Positions 1-6,682 of a stretch of DNA of 7,393 nt are shown piece after piece. Every line of letters begins with the position of its first letter. Position 1 is the stretch's first letter. Below the pieces are notes generated by a model. The model was not told the origin of the DNA, searched no databases, and saw nothing but the letters and a program-made list of their open reading frames with translations. The DNA is from Bacteroidia bacterium. GTDB taxonomy: Bacteria; Bacteroidota; Bacteroidia; UKL13-3. The translations under genes were made by a program, and so were the position numbers. The stretch spans positions 1-7,393 of the forward strand of contig JACFNJ010000093.1 of NCBI GenBank assembly GCA_019454865.1, written 5' to 3'.

Positions 1-410
1 ATCACACAATAATTAATAATAAAAAGCTAAATGCTATTAGCATGATATTAAACATTACAGAAGAAGTGAGTATAATAATGCAGCGACTTAATCCTAGTAG
101 TATGTTTGATTTGAAAAAGTATTTTAAAGTAGCATGGGATAAGTTAGAATGTAATCGGAAAGATTTTATCTGTAGCAGTATTTTCAATAATTTAGAGTTG
201 GGCATATCGCAAGGATTGTATAGAGATGACATAGATGTTCAAATAACAGCAGAAATTTATGGACACTTGATAAGTTATTTAACAAATCCCGATAGTTACT
301 CAAACTCAAAAATAGATGTAAAAACAATGCATAAAGAAATAATTAAATATCACCTGAATAGTATATGTACAAGTAAAGGAAGAAAAATAATTCAAAAGTA
401 TAACAAATAA
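1..410 (+). CDS. TetR/AcrR-family transcriptional regulator, C-terminal part (5' end outside window)
   Basis: The reading frame is open from the left edge (first full codon at 3) to the TAA at 408-410, so about 135 C-terminal codons are visible. The Met at 42 is internal, not the start. The N-terminal helix-turn-helix is outside the window. What remains looks like the all-helical ligand-binding and dimerisation half of TetR regulators that precede RND operons in Bacteroidota: a MFDLKKYFKVAWDK stretch, then NNLELGISQGLYRDDID, and a tail of the form YHLNSICTSKGRKII, which matches the YHxxxIxxxKG ending I recall for this subfamily. It lies 23 bases upstream of the outer-membrane factor gene on the same strand, so it is probably the first gene of the efflux operon and its repressor; the ligand is unknown. 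No promoter is visible because the gene start is missing. The assignment rests on the C-terminal pattern and gene context, not on the DNA-binding domain. Confidence 0.8.
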   Translation, partial: HTIINNKKLNAISMILNITEEVSIIMQRLNPSSMFDLKKYFKVAWDKLECNRKDFICSSIFNNLELGISQGLYRDDIDVQITAEIYGHLISYLTNPDSYSNSKIDVKTMHKEIIKYHLNSICTSKGRKIIQKYNK

Positions 411-433
411 AAAACAGAAATATCAGTAAATTT

Positions 434-1891
434 ATGAGACACACCATAATAGTATCAATACTTATCAGTATGTTGTTGGTACTTCAATTAAATGCACAAA
501 CGAATACAGTACAAAAGTTTTCGTTGCAAGAGGCTGTAGAGTATGCTAAAAAGTATAATTACACGCTTAAAAATAATGCCTTAGAGGTTTTAGCAGCTCA
601 AAAAAAGGTAAATGAAGTATTGGCAATGGGATTGCCTAATGTATCGGCTTCGGGTACATTTATGAATAACCTGCAAGTACCCACACAAAGCTTACCTAAT
701 TTTTTAAAACCAACTTTTGTAGGCTCAGCAATGGGGCAGGCTGAGGCTGCTTATAGGCAGCAGAATCCTAATGCGACCCCCCAAGAAATAGAGAATGTTA
801 GAAACCAAGCAGCAGCAGCAGTTTCTAAAGAAATTCCGGATGTAATTAATGCCGGATTTGGTCGTCCATATAGCTTAACAGCAAATTTGGATGCAACTCA
901 ATTACTTTTTGATGGCGGTTTTTTGATGGGCGTAAAAGCATCAAAAGAGTTTGTTAATATATCAAAAATAAACTTAAAACGAAATGAAGTAGAAACTGAA
1001 GTGTCTGTTAGTAAAACCTATTATTCCATCTTATTAATCAAAACTAACTTAGAACTAATTGATGCAAATTTAGAAGCATTATCAAAGACTAAATATGATT
1101 TAGAGAAAATTGCACAAAATGGGTTAATGGATAAAATTGAGTATGATAGAATAGCTTTACAATACTCTATGTTGGAATTGCAACGGGATAAATTGAAAGA
1201 TGACAGCAAAGTGCTATTAATGGTTTTGAAGTTGCAAATTGGTTTAAACGTTACGGATGAAATAGAATTAACAGATGATTTGTTAAAGATGTACGAATCC
1301 TCTAAAAACAATTTAATAAGTTTAAAAGGGGATGTAACAAATCGATTGGAGTACCAAGCATTAAGCCAAGCAATACGATTGAATCAATTGGATAAAAAAC
1401 GTTATCAATTTGGTTATGTTCCTTCGTTGGTTGCATTTTTTACTCATCAAGAAAGTTCGTTTGGTGAGAAAATTGGAGATATAGGCTCAAAGTGGTTTCC
1501 GGGAACTTATTGGGGATTGAAATTAACCGTCCCAATTTTTGATGGTTTAAAGAAAAATGCTTTAATACAACAATCAAGCATTAATATTAAGAAAGCTGAA
1601 AACGACAGACGGGTATTGGAAAATGCAATAGCACAAGAAACATACAAGGCAAGAACAACGTATGAACGTGCATCAAAACAAATTGCAATTCAAAAAAAGA
1701 ATTTTGATTTGGCACAAGAAATATACAATAGAACGCAACTAAAATATAATAACGGATTGGGTTCAAGTTTAGATTTAGCAAATGCCCTTAAAGACTTAGA
1801 AACTTCAAGAACTTCGTATCTTACTACGCTGTATGATTATTTTGTGGCGCAGTTGGATTTACGTAAAGCAACCGGAGATTTAAATAAATAA
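434..1891 (+). CDS. TolC-like outer-membrane efflux protein (OEP family)
   Basis: This 485-residue protein is the probable outer-membrane exit duct of the tripartite pump encoded with it. Residues 1-21 are a signal peptide (hydrophobic core about 5-18, cleavage likely after LNA, leaving an N-terminal Gln). The rest has the two-repeat OEP layout: a first helical stretch (about 30-65), a beta-hairpin region (about 70-165, ending LDATQLLFDGG), long helices (about 175-265), then the second repeat with YVPSLVAFF (328-336), LTVPIFDGL (364-372) and C-terminal helices carrying YNNGLGSSLDLANALKDLE. The final LDLRKATGDL is typical of the family end. Length is normal. An Ala/Gln-rich insertion at about 96-137 enlarges the loop of the first beta-hairpin. 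The start follows the TetR stop by 23 bases; no Shine-Dalgarno is seen, as usual in Bacteroidota. Fold and role are secure; substrate is not. Confidence 0.93.
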   Translation: MRHTIIVSILISMLLVLQLNAQTNTVQKFSLQEAVEYAKKYNYTLKNNALEVLAAQKKVNEVLAMGLPNVSASGTFMNNLQVPTQSLPNFLKPTFVGSAMGQAEAAYRQQNPNATPQEIENVRNQAAAAVSKEIPDVINAGFGRPYSLTANLDATQLLFDGGFLMGVKASKEFVNISKINLKRNEVETEVSVSKTYYSILLIKTNLELIDANLEALSKTKYDLEKIAQNGLMDKIEYDRIALQYSMLELQRDKLKDDSKVLLMVLKLQIGLNVTDEIELTDDLLKMYESSKNNLISLKGDVTNRLEYQALSQAIRLNQLDKKRYQFGYVPSLVAFFTHQESSFGEKIGDIGSKWFPGTYWGLKLTVPIFDGLKKNALIQQSSINIKKAENDRRVLENAIAQETYKARTTYERASKQIAIQKKNFDLAQEIYNRTQLKYNNGLGSSLDLANALKDLETSRTSYLTTLYDYFVAQLDLRKATGDLNK

Positions 1892-1935
1892 AAATATAAA
1901 TCATTAAATAAAATAGTAAAATAAAAATAACGTTT

Positions 1936-3066
1936 ATGAAAAAAGTTTCATTTATAATATCAATCCTAGCAATAGGAGTAATGGTTTCATGCGGAGGTAG
2001 TGATTCGCTACAAGCCAAGAAAGAAAAGTTAGAAAAATTAAAATCGCAGCAAGCGGAATTAGCTTCAAAAATTACTGCATTACAAGAAGAAATAGCACAA
2101 CAGGGTGATTCAACTTCAGAGAATAAAACGATTTACAAAACAGTTGCACTAACTCCTGTAACTAAACAAACTTTTACCCATACAATAGATTTACAAGGAC
2201 GAGTAGATGGGGATGAAAATATTGTATATGGAGCAAAAATTCCATCTGTAGTTTCGAAGATTTATGTAAAAGCAGGTGATGTTGTTAGGGCTGGTCAATT
2301 GTTAGCTGAATTAGATAATGGGAATGTAAAATCAAATATTGAAGCATTGACTAAAAATTATGAATTAGTTAAAACTGTTTACGAAAAACGTAAGGCATTA
2401 TGGGAAGATAAGGTAGGTAGCGAGATTGAATTTATTCAGGCAAAAGCAAATAAAGAAGCTTTAGAAAAACAAATTCAAGCAGCTAAAGATGGTTTGGATA
2501 TGTATAGCATTCGTGCTGATTTTAATGGTGTAGTTGATTTGGTAAACATCAAAGTAGGACAACAAATAGCACCTGGTACCGGCATCACAGTGGTAAACCC
2601 TTCTTCATTAAAAATCAAAGCAGATTTGTCAGAATCGTATGCAGGACAAGTAAAAGCAGGCAATCCGGTAATTGTTAAATTTATTGATATAAACAAAACT
2701 ATCAATTCGAAAGTAACCTACGCATCTAAAAGTATTAATCCGGCAACACGTACCTTTAATGTAGAAATTGGTTTACCAACCGATGCTGAATTGCATCCAA
2801 ATATGGTTACTGAAATAAATATTGTGGATTACGAAAAACCAAACAGTATAGTAGTTCCAATAAATGTAATACAGGATTTTGAAGGTAAGAAAGTGGTATT
2901 TATAGCTGTTAAGCAAGGAAATAATTATGTAGCTAAAAAAGTGGTTGTACAAGTTGGTCGTTTACATGAGACTTCAGCAGAAATAATTGAAGGATTAGCA
3001 GAAGGAGACCAATTAATAACAACCGGATACCAAGAACTAACCGATGGACAAATCATTAAATTATAG
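1936..3066 (+). CDS. RND efflux periplasmic adaptor (HlyD/AcrA-type membrane fusion protein), lipoprotein
   Basis: This 376-residue adaptor should bridge the RND pump and the outer-membrane duct. The N-terminus is a lipoprotein signal: Lys-rich start, hydrophobic segment, then a lipobox ending VMVSC, with Cys19 as the lipidated residue followed by Gly-Gly-Ser-Asp. Residues 25-57 are a charged, heptad-like Leu/Lys/Glu segment predicted to form a coiled coil ahead of the core. The core follows family order: first half of the lipoyl domain about 95-130 (IYVKAGDVVRAGQLLAEL), a short alpha-hairpin about 131-190, second lipoyl half about 190-222 (IRADFNGVVDLVNIKVGQQI), a beta-barrel about 223-300 with the signature SINPATRTFNVEI, and a membrane-proximal domain about 301-376. 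It starts 44 bases after the duct gene and ends 31 bases before the pump gene, so it is in the same operon. No Shine-Dalgarno is visible; ATG 1936 is set by the signal peptide. Confidence 0.93.
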   Translation: MKKVSFIISILAIGVMVSCGGSDSLQAKKEKLEKLKSQQAELASKITALQEEIAQQGDSTSENKTIYKTVALTPVTKQTFTHTIDLQGRVDGDENIVYGAKIPSVVSKIYVKAGDVVRAGQLLAELDNGNVKSNIEALTKNYELVKTVYEKRKALWEDKVGSEIEFIQAKANKEALEKQIQAAKDGLDMYSIRADFNGVVDLVNIKVGQQIAPGTGITVVNPSSLKIKADLSESYAGQVKAGNPVIVKFIDINKTINSKVTYASKSINPATRTFNVEIGLPTDAELHPNMVTEINIVDYEKPNSIVVPINVIQDFEGKKVVFIAVKQGNNYVAKKVVVQVGRLHETSAEIIEGLAEGDQLITTGYQELTDGQIIKL

Positions 3067-3078
3067 TAATAGCTATTA
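3067..3078. repeat. 12-bp perfect palindrome between adaptor and pump genes
   Basis: TAATAGCTATTA starts on the base after the adaptor stop codon and reads identically on both strands. It lies in the 31-base gap before the pump gene. It could be a DNA-binding half-site pair or simply chance in A+T-rich DNA. As RNA it would form at most a 4-bp stem, so it is not a terminator. Confidence 0.3.
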
Positions 3079-3097
3079 ATAATAATCAGAAAGATTT

Positions 3098-6000
3098 ATG
3101 CAAGATGTAGAAAAAGAATTTAAACCTTCAAGCTGGAGTATTGATAATAAAACGAGTATATACATACTTACTATTATAATAACACTTGTTGGATTATTTT
3201 CATACAATAAATTGCCTAAAGAGCAATTTCCGGAAGTGAAATTCCCTAGTATATTGGTTACTACAATATATCCCGGTACTACACCAGCGGATATGGAAAA
3301 GTTAGTAACTAAGCAAATAGAAAAACAACTGAAAACTATTGTTGGGATTAAAAAGGTTAAGAGTAATTCGGTTCAGGATTTTTCAGTAATAAACGTTGAG
3401 TTTAATACCGACCAAAATGTGGATTTAGCACTACAACGCGTAAAAGATGCAGTAGATAAAGCTAAAACCGACCTGCCGCAAAATTTACCTTCACCACCAC
3501 AAGTTCGTGATATTGATGTTTCGCAAATTCCAATTATGCAAGTACACATTAGTGGTGATTTGCCTTTGGATAAGATGAAAAATTATGCTGACGATTTAAA
3601 AGATGAAATAGAAGGGTTAAAGGAAATTACACGTGCTGATATGGTTGGTGCATTGGAAAGAGAAATTCAGATTGATGTAGATATGTATAAAGCTGAAGTT
3701 GCACATATCTCGTTTAATGATATAGAAAATGCAGTGAAGTTTGAAAATATGACCATAAGTGGTGGTTTGCTTGATATGGATGGGTTAAAACGCTCCATAA
3801 GTATAAAAGGGGAGTATAAAGATGTAAACAAGATAGGCGATATTGTTGTGCGTGGTTCAACAGGTGCTGTAGTTTACCTAAAAGATATTGCCACTATTAA
3901 AGATGATTTTGAAGAAAAGGAGAGCTATGCACGATTAGAAAAACAAAGTGTAATTACATTAAATGTAATTAAGCGTAGTGGAGAAAACTTAATTAGTGCA
4001 TCGGATAAAATAATTGAAATAGCCGAACATTTTGAAAAGGATGTTTTCCCTCCCGGATTAAAAACAACCATTACCGGAGATCAGTCGGAGAAAACCCGTG
4101 TTACATTACATGACTTAATCAATACTATCATTATCGGATTTATTTTAGTTACTGTAATTCTGATGTTCTTTATGGGAACTACCAATGCAATATTTGTTGC
4201 CATGTCTGTACCACTGTCGTGTGCAATTGCATTTATGGTTTTTCCTGCTATTGGCTTTAAACTTAATTTCATTGTATTGTTTTCATTTTTACTTGCATTG
4301 GGTATTGTAGTTGATGATGCAATTGTGGTAATTGAAAATACACATCGAATTTTTGCTAATGGAAAAGTTCCTATAAAAAAAGCTGCTAAACTTGCTGCTG
4401 GTGAGGTTTTTTTGCCTGTATTTTCGGGTACTATGACCACACTTGCACCATTTATTCCATTAGCTTTTTGGCAAGGTGTAATAGGTAAGTTTATGTTTTA
4501 TTTACCGGTTACTTTGATAGTAACCTTATTAGCCTCACTGTTGGTTGCATATATAATTAATCCTGTGTTTGCAGTTGATTTTATGAAAACACATGAGGAA
4601 GAAGATAAAAGTAGAAATAATAAACGTAGCTTTAAAATTACCGCTATAATTTTTGCAGTGATTGCAATCTTATCTTACCTCAGTAAAAACTTTGGATTAG
4701 GCAATTTTGCTATTATTTTATTTGGCTTGTATGTTTTAAATCGTTTTGTATTGTGGAAATGGATTAAAAATTTTCAAGAAAACTTATGGCCTCGTTTTCA
4801 GAATTTTTATAAAGGCATAGTTGAATGGGCACTTACCGGAAAACGACCAATTGGACTAATGGTGGGAACTATCGTGTTGTTTTTTGCAACTTTTGTTTTA
4901 ACAGCTATTGTAAAACCTAACGTGGTTTTCTTCCCTCAATCCGATCCTAATTTTATATACACATACATTACTTTACCAAATGGAACCTCTGCACACTATA
5001 CCGACTCAATAACTCAGATTGTAGAAGATAGAGTGTTTAAAGTAGTTGGAAAGGATAATCCATTAGTACAATCCATTATATCTAATGTGGCAGTAGGTGC
5101 AAATGATCCAACACAATTTGAATATAATTTTAGCCCGACACCTCATTTAGGTAAAGTTACAGTAGCGTTTGTAGAATTTGCCAAGCGAAATGGTAAATCC
5201 ACTCGACCATATTTGGACGAAATACGTGAAGCAACAAAAGGAATACCTGGAGCTGAAATAGTAGTAGAACAAGAACGAAGTGGACCACCAACAGGAAAAC
5301 CAATAGCAGTTGAAATTAAAGGGGATGATATAGAACAATTAACTCTTGTATCAAACAATTTAAAACACTATTTAGATTCGATTGCTATACCCGGGGTTGA
5401 AGAACTAAAATCGGATGTACAAAATAATAAGCCGGAGTTAGTGATAGAAATAGACCGAGAGCGAGCAAACAGGGAAGGTGTAAGTACAGCACAAATAGGA
5501 ATGGAAATACGAACAGCCGTGTTTGGTAAAGAAGTAAGTAAATTGAAAGATGCTAACGATGAGTATCCTATAATGGTGCGTTACCAAAAAAATCAACGCT
5601 CAAGTATTGAAGCATTAATGAACTTGAAAATTACTTTCAGGGATATGAATATGCAAGGAATGGTTCGTCAAATTCCTTTATCGTCAGTAGCATCAATAAA
5701 ATATGCAAACACATACGGAGGAATAAAGCGCTTAGACGATAAGCCGATTATTACACTTTCATCCAATGTATTGAGCGGGTATAATGCAAATGAAATTGTG
5801 GCTAAAATTACAAAGTATCTAAATCGATATGAAGTACCAAATGGTGTTGTTGTAAAAATGGGTGGAGAGCAAGAAGACCAAAAAGAAACAGGCGCATTTT
5901 TAGGTACTGCATTAATGGTGTCGTTAGGGTTAATATTTTTAATTTTAGTAACTCAGTTTAACTCAATATCTAAACCAATCATAATATTAAGTGAAGTTGT

Positions 6001-6469
6001 ATTAAGTTTAATTGGTGTGTTTTTAGGATTCTCAATTTTCAATATGCAGATTTCAATAGTTATGACAGGAGTAGGTATAATTGCATTAGCAGGTATTGTT
6101 GTAAGAAATGGTATATTGTTAGTTGAGTTTACGGATATATTGATGCACCAAGGTGTACCTTATCGACAAGCAATTATTGAAGCCGCACGTACACGTATGA
6201 CACCGGTATTATTAACTGCTACAGCCACTATGTTGGGATTAGTGCCATTGGCTGTTGGGTTAAATATTGATTTTGCAAGTTTATTATCAACCGGAAATCC
6301 GCATATTTTCTTCGGTGGAGATAGTGTTGCATTTTGGGGACCATTATCCTGGACAATGATTTTTGGGTTAGGTTTTGCTACATTTTTAACATTAGTATTA
6401 GTTCCGGTTATGTTGTATCTGAACGAAAAGCTTAAATTGAAATTGAAAATCAAATCAGTAAAAAGTTAG
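3098..6469 (+). CDS. RND-family multidrug efflux pump, inner-membrane permease (AcrB/HAE1-like)
   Basis: This 1123-residue proton-driven transporter is the motor of the tripartite system. Layout: TM1 about 20-36; periplasmic porter/docking region about 37-340 (FPEVKFPSILVTTIYPGTTP is a family N-terminal signature); TM2-TM6 about 341-495; a cytoplasmic or membrane linker 496-584 with two extra hydrophobic stretches (514-528 and 537-553); TM7 about 586-605; second periplasmic region about 606-931; TM8-TM12 about 932-1108. Proton-relay residues align by eye with AcrB: Asp406-Asp407 in GIVVDDAIVVIEN (AcrB D407/D408), Arg1003 in AGIVVRNGILLVEF (AcrB K940), Arg1033 (R971) and Thr1040 (T978). The Asp-Asp TM4 motif favours the multidrug-type (HAE1) rather than heavy-metal branch. 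Length is slightly above AcrB, partly from the linker and from a longer TM11-TM12 loop with GGDSVAFWGPLSW. It starts 31 bases after the adaptor gene. Substrate unknown. Confidence 0.95.
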   Translation: MQDVEKEFKPSSWSIDNKTSIYILTIIITLVGLFSYNKLPKEQFPEVKFPSILVTTIYPGTTPADMEKLVTKQIEKQLKTIVGIKKVKSNSVQDFSVINVEFNTDQNVDLALQRVKDAVDKAKTDLPQNLPSPPQVRDIDVSQIPIMQVHISGDLPLDKMKNYADDLKDEIEGLKEITRADMVGALEREIQIDVDMYKAEVAHISFNDIENAVKFENMTISGGLLDMDGLKRSISIKGEYKDVNKIGDIVVRGSTGAVVYLKDIATIKDDFEEKESYARLEKQSVITLNVIKRSGENLISASDKIIEIAEHFEKDVFPPGLKTTITGDQSEKTRVTLHDLINTIIIGFILVTVILMFFMGTTNAIFVAMSVPLSCAIAFMVFPAIGFKLNFIVLFSFLLALGIVVDDAIVVIENTHRIFANGKVPIKKAAKLAAGEVFLPVFSGTMTTLAPFIPLAFWQGVIGKFMFYLPVTLIVTLLASLLVAYIINPVFAVDFMKTHEEEDKSRNNKRSFKITAIIFAVIAILSYLSKNFGLGNFAIILFGLYVLNRFVLWKWIKNFQENLWPRFQNFYKGIVEWALTGKRPIGLMVGTIVLFFATFVLTAIVKPNVVFFPQSDPNFIYTYITLPNGTSAHYTDSITQIVEDRVFKVVGKDNPLVQSIISNVAVGANDPTQFEYNFSPTPHLGKVTVAFVEFAKRNGKSTRPYLDEIREATKGIPGAEIVVEQERSGPPTGKPIAVEIKGDDIEQLTLVSNNLKHYLDSIAIPGVEELKSDVQNNKPELVIEIDRERANREGVSTAQIGMEIRTAVFGKEVSKLKDANDEYPIMVRYQKNQRSSIEALMNLKITFRDMNMQGMVRQIPLSSVASIKYANTYGGIKRLDDKPIITLSSNVLSGYNANEIVAKITKYLNRYEVPNGVVVKMGGEQEDQKETGAFLGTALMVSLGLIFLILVTQFNSISKPIIILSEVVLSLIGVFLGFSIFNMQISIVMTGVGIIALAGIVVRNGILLVEFTDILMHQGVPYRQAIIEAARTRMTPVLLTATATMLGLVPLAVGLNIDFASLLSTGNPHIFFGGDSVAFWGPLSWTMIFGLGFATFLTLVLVPVMLYLNEKLKLKLKIKSVKS

Positions 6470-6472
6470 TTA

Positions 6473-6516
6473 TTTAAACTGAAAAATATTTTCAAGAAAA
6501 AAGTGGACAGTTTGAA
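6473..6516 (+). repeat. Nested A+T-rich inverted repeats just after the pump gene
   Basis: An inner hairpin pairs TGAAAA (6480-6485) with TTTTCA (6489-6494) around a 3-base loop. An alternative outer stem pairs 6473-6481 with 6508-6516 (core AAACTG with CAGTTT, one G-T wobble). Neither is followed by a T-run, so an intrinsic terminator is not supported. It may stabilise the 3' end of the efflux mRNA, or it may be chance. Confidence 0.3.
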
Positions 6517-6533
6517 AAATAACCTTACATTTG
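6503..6533 (+). promoter_or_regulatory. Candidate Bacteroidota-type promoter (-33/-7)
   Basis: TACATTTG at 6526-6533 matches the -7 consensus TAnnTTTG exactly. The expected -33 TTG, 19-20 bases upstream, is represented only by GTG/TGG at 6503-6506, one mismatch off. If active, transcription would start near 6538-6541 and run toward the terminator at 6623-6654 and the ArsC gene. The -7 box could occur by chance in A+T-rich DNA; the weak -33 box lowers confidence. Confidence 0.4.
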
Positions 6534-6576
6534 TTCCTGCGTTATGATAAAAACGTGCAATAACAATTGACTTAAA

Positions 6577-6615
6577 GTATTGCATTTCGAGTAGAGTGCA
6601 ATTTGTTTCATAGGC
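6577..6615 (+). repeat. Copy A of a short intergenic element (with 17-base internal segment)
   Basis: GTATTGCATTT (6577-6587) and GTTTCATAGGC (6605-6615) match, joined together, the element at 7049-7070 with 19 of 22 identities; all three differences are transitions. The 17 bases between them end in ATTT, repeating the ATTT at 6584-6587, as expected for a small duplication or deletion. The function is unknown. Confidence 0.4.
6579..6602 (+). repeat. Inverted repeat (hairpin) in the arsC upstream region
   Basis: ATTGCATTT at 6579-6587 pairs with GAGTGCAAT at 6594-6602 (seven Watson-Crick pairs and two G-U), with loop CGAGTA. The left arm can instead pair with TGCAAT at 6556-6561. The TCGAG at 6587-6591 is also complementary (one wobble) to CTCGG at 6626-6630, part of the terminator's left arm, a weak potential anti-terminator contact. 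Confidence 0.5.
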
Positions 6616-6622
6616 TAGGGTG

Positions 6623-6654
6623 GCCCTCGGAGAAATCCGGGGGCTCGCTTTTTT
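6623..6654 (+). terminator. Intrinsic (Rho-independent) terminator
   Basis: GCCCTCGG (6623-6630) pairs over all 8 bases with CCGGGGGC (6637-6644), one being a T-G wobble, around loop AGAAAT. A TCGC spacer and six T's (6649-6654) follow. It is the most GC-rich patch in an A+T-rich intergenic region, and only the + strand orientation has a T-run. It could end the efflux operon transcript, a local small RNA, or act as an attenuator before the ArsC gene 28 bases downstream. Confidence 0.85.
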
Positions 6655-6682
6655 ATAGTATAACAAGTAATATTATTAATAC

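Larger units (their letters stand above)
6539..6654 (+). ncRNA. Candidate small RNA or arsC leader/attenuator
   Basis: Between a promoter-like box and a strong intrinsic terminator lie about 115 bases with no substantial ORF. They contain TGCAAT (6556-6561), ATTGCA (6579-6584) and TGCAAT again (6597-6602), so the middle copy can pair with either flank but not both. The downstream option makes a 9-bp stem (6579-6587 with 6594-6602, two G-U wobbles) and a 6-base loop. An 8-codon ORF (ATG 6544 to TGA 6570) overlaps the first TGCAAT. The transcript could be a free-standing small RNA of about 115 nt or an attenuating leader of the ArsC gene, whose ATG is 28 bases beyond the T-run. I recognise no known RNA family; 5' end and existence are inferred. 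Confidence 0.3.

Noticed and set aside
2..232. Minus-strand ORF of 76 codons overlapping the TetR fragment
   Set aside because: It is antisense to a recognisable regulator sequence, has no family features, and long open frames are common opposite A+T-rich genes.
4081..4440. Minus-strand ORF of 119 codons within the pump gene
   Set aside because: It lies fully antisense to TM2-TM5 of the RND pump, whose sequence is clearly conserved; the composition is that of a reverse-frame shadow.
6539..6654. tRNA, SRP RNA or 6S RNA in the intergenic region
   Set aside because: No T-loop motif, no SRP apical GGAAG/AGCA-type loop, and the segment is too short for 6S RNA; kept only as an unassigned RNA candidate.
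6466..6666. Minus-strand ORF of 66 codons covering the intergenic region
   Set aside because: It reads through the terminator hairpin and repeats, has no recognisable motif or signal, and no promoter box suitable for that strand was seen.
6667..6682. Imperfect palindrome GTAATATTATTAATAC directly before the arsC start
   Set aside because: Several mismatches and almost only A and T; not distinguishable from background composition.
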